A stretch of DNA of 64,000 nt. It comes from Rhizophagus irregularis (Eukaryota > Glomeromycota > Glomeromycetes > Glomerales > Glomeraceae). Made by a program: the position numbers and the translations under genes. Under the pieces are notes generated by a model. The model ran no database searches and was not told where the DNA came from. It saw nothing but the letters and a program-made list of their open reading frames with translations. The stretch spans positions 3,534,001 through 3,598,000 of the forward strand of contig NC_089440.1 in NCBI RefSeq assembly GCF_026210795.1, given 5' to 3'. Shown here piece after piece: positions 61,822-64,000 of the stretch (positions within the stretch are counted from its first letter, which is position 1; each line of letters starts with the position of its first letter).

Positions 61822-62021
61822 GTTTCTCCAAAATTTTACTATAGTTTTGGCAAGATTTCGGCAGTTTTAGCATTTATAATAAATTTCATCAGGTTTCACT
61901 TTTCTCCAGAGTTTCGCCAACTTTTTAATAAGACTTTCATATAGTTTTGGCAAAGTTTCACCATTTCAGCATTTTGCCAACTTGCCAAAACCCCTAGTTT
62001 CTCCAGCAACATTAACATTGA

Positions 62022-63222
62022 CTAATATATAAATTAGAATTTTGTAAAAATATGTAAATTAAAATCTTATAAAGATTAAAGATATGTAAATTAAAATCTT
62101 TAAAATATGTAAAAAGATATATTCTTTAAAATATGTAAATTAAAATTCTATAAAAATATTTAAACTAAAATCTTTAAATTTTATATAAATTAAAATCTTG
62201 TAAAAACTAAAGATATGTAAATTAAATGCTTTAAAATATATAAATTAGAATTTTGTAAAAATATGTAAATTAAACTCTTGTAAAAATTATTAAAAGATAT
62301 GTAAACTAAATACTTTAAAATATGTAAAAAGATATATTCTTTAAAATATGTAAATTAAATTCTTTAAAATATATAAATTAGAATTTTGTAAAAATATGTA
62401 AATTAAAATCTTATAAAAATTAAAGATATGTAAATTAAATACTTTAAAATATGTAAAAAGATATATTTTTTAAAATATGTAAATTAAAATCCTATAAAAA
62501 TATTTAAACTAAAATCTTTAAATTTTTTATAAATTAAAATCTTGTAAAAACTAAAGATATGTAAATTAAATGCTTTAAAATATATAAATTAGAATTTTGT
62601 AAAAATATGTAAATTAAAATCTTGTAAAAACTATTAAAAGATATGTAAACTAAACGCTTTAAAATATGTAAAAAGACATATTTTTTAAAATATGTAAATT
62701 AAAATTCTATAAAAATATTTAAACTAAAATCTTTAAATTTTATATAAATTAAAATCTTGTAAAAACTAAAGATATGTAAATTAAATACTTTAAAATATGT
62801 AAAAAGATATATTCTTTAAAATATGTAAATTAAAATTCTATAAAAATATTTAAACTAAAATCTTTAAATTTTATATAAATTAAAATCTTGTAAAAACTAA
62901 AGATATGTAAATTAAATTCTTTAAGATATGTAAATTAAAATTATTGTAAAAATATGTAAATTAAAATCTTATAAAAATTAAAAATATGTAAATTAAATAC
63001 TTTAAAATATGTAAAAAGATATATTCTTTAAAATATGTAAATTAAAATTCTATAAAAATATTTAAACTAAAATCTTTAAATTTTATATAAATTAAAATCT
63101 TGTAAAAACTAAAGATATGTAAATTAAATTCTTTAAAATATATAAATTAGAATTTTGTAAAAATATGTAAATTAAAATCTTATAAAAATTAAAGATATGT
63201 AAATTAAATTCTTTAAAATATA
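62022..63222. repeat. AT-rich satellite array, segment 3
   Basis: Same 131-bp family; several consecutive near-identical units. Ends at the TA of the next insertion (63221-63222). Confidence 0.92.
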
Positions 63223-63876
63223 TGGTGCAAGTAAACTATACTCAACAATCACGTAATGATGTTTCAATTTTCTGGCGTAAGTTTAATAATAAAAAATGAG
63301 AATTTTTATATGTTACACTGTTTCGTATATAATATTTTATGTTAAAACAAAAATTTTATTCATTGAAATTCTTCATATTTGAATTACATGGTATTGTAAT
63401 ATATAATGACCTTTTTTTCCAGGTGTCTTATTAACTTGTTGTTGTTATTTTGTTTTATATGGCATCAGTAAAGCTAGATTAAAATTTTCTTATTCACATG
63501 TAATGATTTTCTCATGAATCAGAAGGTTTTCTTATTGTTAAAGGAATTTTCTCATGATTAAATAAATGTGATAATTCAGGTCAGCATTGAAATATTATAA
63601 TTTTGGCCTGAATTATAAAAATTTTTGACCAATAAGATAGGCACATGTGATTCGATTTGTTTCAAATTTAGGCTGATCATATAAAAATCAGTTAGTTTTA
63701 AATGCCTATAACTTTTTATACAGATCTTTTTTCAAAATCTGACTGGTAATTTGATAGTACTTGTCTTGAAGAATAAAACTACCAGTTTATTTTCTTTAAA
63801 ATTTATTTTTTAAAATTTTATAAGATTTTTTAGTACTACAATTTTATTGTTGAGTATAGTTAGTTTACTTGCACCA
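63223..63876. mobile_element. 654-bp TA-flanked TIR element in the satellite
   Basis: Ends read inward are TGGTGCAAGTAAACTATACT and TGGTGCAAGTAAACTAACTA. TA lies outside each end (63221-63222, 63877-63878). Removing it restores AAAATATATAAATTAG, the satellite consensus. No coding frame. Confidence 0.9.
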
Positions 63877-64000
63877 TATAAATTAGAATTTTGTAAAAAT
63901 ATGTAAATTAAAATCCTATAAAAATATTTAAACTAAAATCTTGTAAAAATTAAATTAAATTCTTTAAAATATATAAATTAAAATTTTGTAAAAATATGTA
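63877..64000. repeat. AT-rich satellite array, segment 4, runs off the window
   Basis: Continuation of the same satellite to the window end. Confidence 0.9.

Larger units (their letters stand above)
47860..62012. mobile_element. 229-bp MITE, family A copy 2, split by the CACTA-like element
   Basis: Left part 47860-47900 and right part 61822-62012 together align with the uninterrupted copy at 38809-39048. Ends read inward are AAGTTGCCTG and ATGTTGCTGG. TA lies at 47858-47859 and 62013-62014. Confidence 0.82.
45761..62021. mobile_element. TIR element in the satellite, split by nested insertions
   Basis: The left end contains AGTGTGCATGTCACA (45767-45781). Its inverse lies at 47844-47858, and with the MITE at 47860-62012 removed the inverted repeat extends outward to TCAAT/ATTGA at both ends. 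The core, about 45761-47859, is roughly 2.1 kb of AT-rich non-coding DNA apart from the internal element at 46464-47344. The target duplication is not cleanly resolved; TA is plausible on the left. Outer boundaries are approximate by a few bases. Confidence 0.7.

Overview
The window looks like nuclear DNA of a fungus. It is extremely AT-rich, its genes carry many short GT-AG introns, and it is full of DNA transposons and LINEs. The mix resembles an arbuscular mycorrhizal (Glomeromycotina, Rhizophagus-like) genome, but that placement is inference from composition and gene families.

Region 1 (1-7.7 kb) holds host genes: a 5'-truncated CRM1/exportin-1 gene with about 18 visible exons (+), a four-exon Spo7/NEP1R1-like gene (+), and a six-exon R3HCC1L-like gene (-) that converges on it. 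Region 2 (7.7-22.8 kb) is almost gene-free AT-rich DNA with several short inverted-repeat elements. Region 3 (22.8-23.8 kb) is one intronless gene with a SERTA-like N-terminus and a poly-Asp tract.

Region 4 (25 kb to the end) is best read as one AT-rich satellite array (unit about 131 bp) blown apart by nested insertions. A TA-flanked terminal-inverted-repeat (TIR) element (26086-45432) contains a row of retroelements: a full-length LINE, a long SINE-like element with tRNA-like modules, truncated copies of each, and another SINE-like copy. The same 15-base sequence separates them all. One truncated SINE-like copy carries a 4 kb TA-flanked element built mostly of about 22 hairpin-rich tandem units. 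The outer element also carries a foldback MITE with an 8-bp duplication, itself split by a 1.26 kb insertion with a 15-bp duplication.

Further right, another TIR element (about 45761-62021) was hit by a TA-flanked MITE, which was hit in turn by a 13.9 kb CACTA/Plavaka-like transposon (47901-61821, 3-bp duplication GTT). That transposon holds a broken tnp2-type transposase (-), an intact divergent four-exon gene of unknown function (+), two decayed Myb/SANT-like genes and a further nested TIR element. A last TA-flanked element (63223-63876) sits in the satellite near the window end.

Most element boundaries are supported by target-site duplications, and in several cases by exact reconstruction of the empty site from the satellite or from a sister copy.
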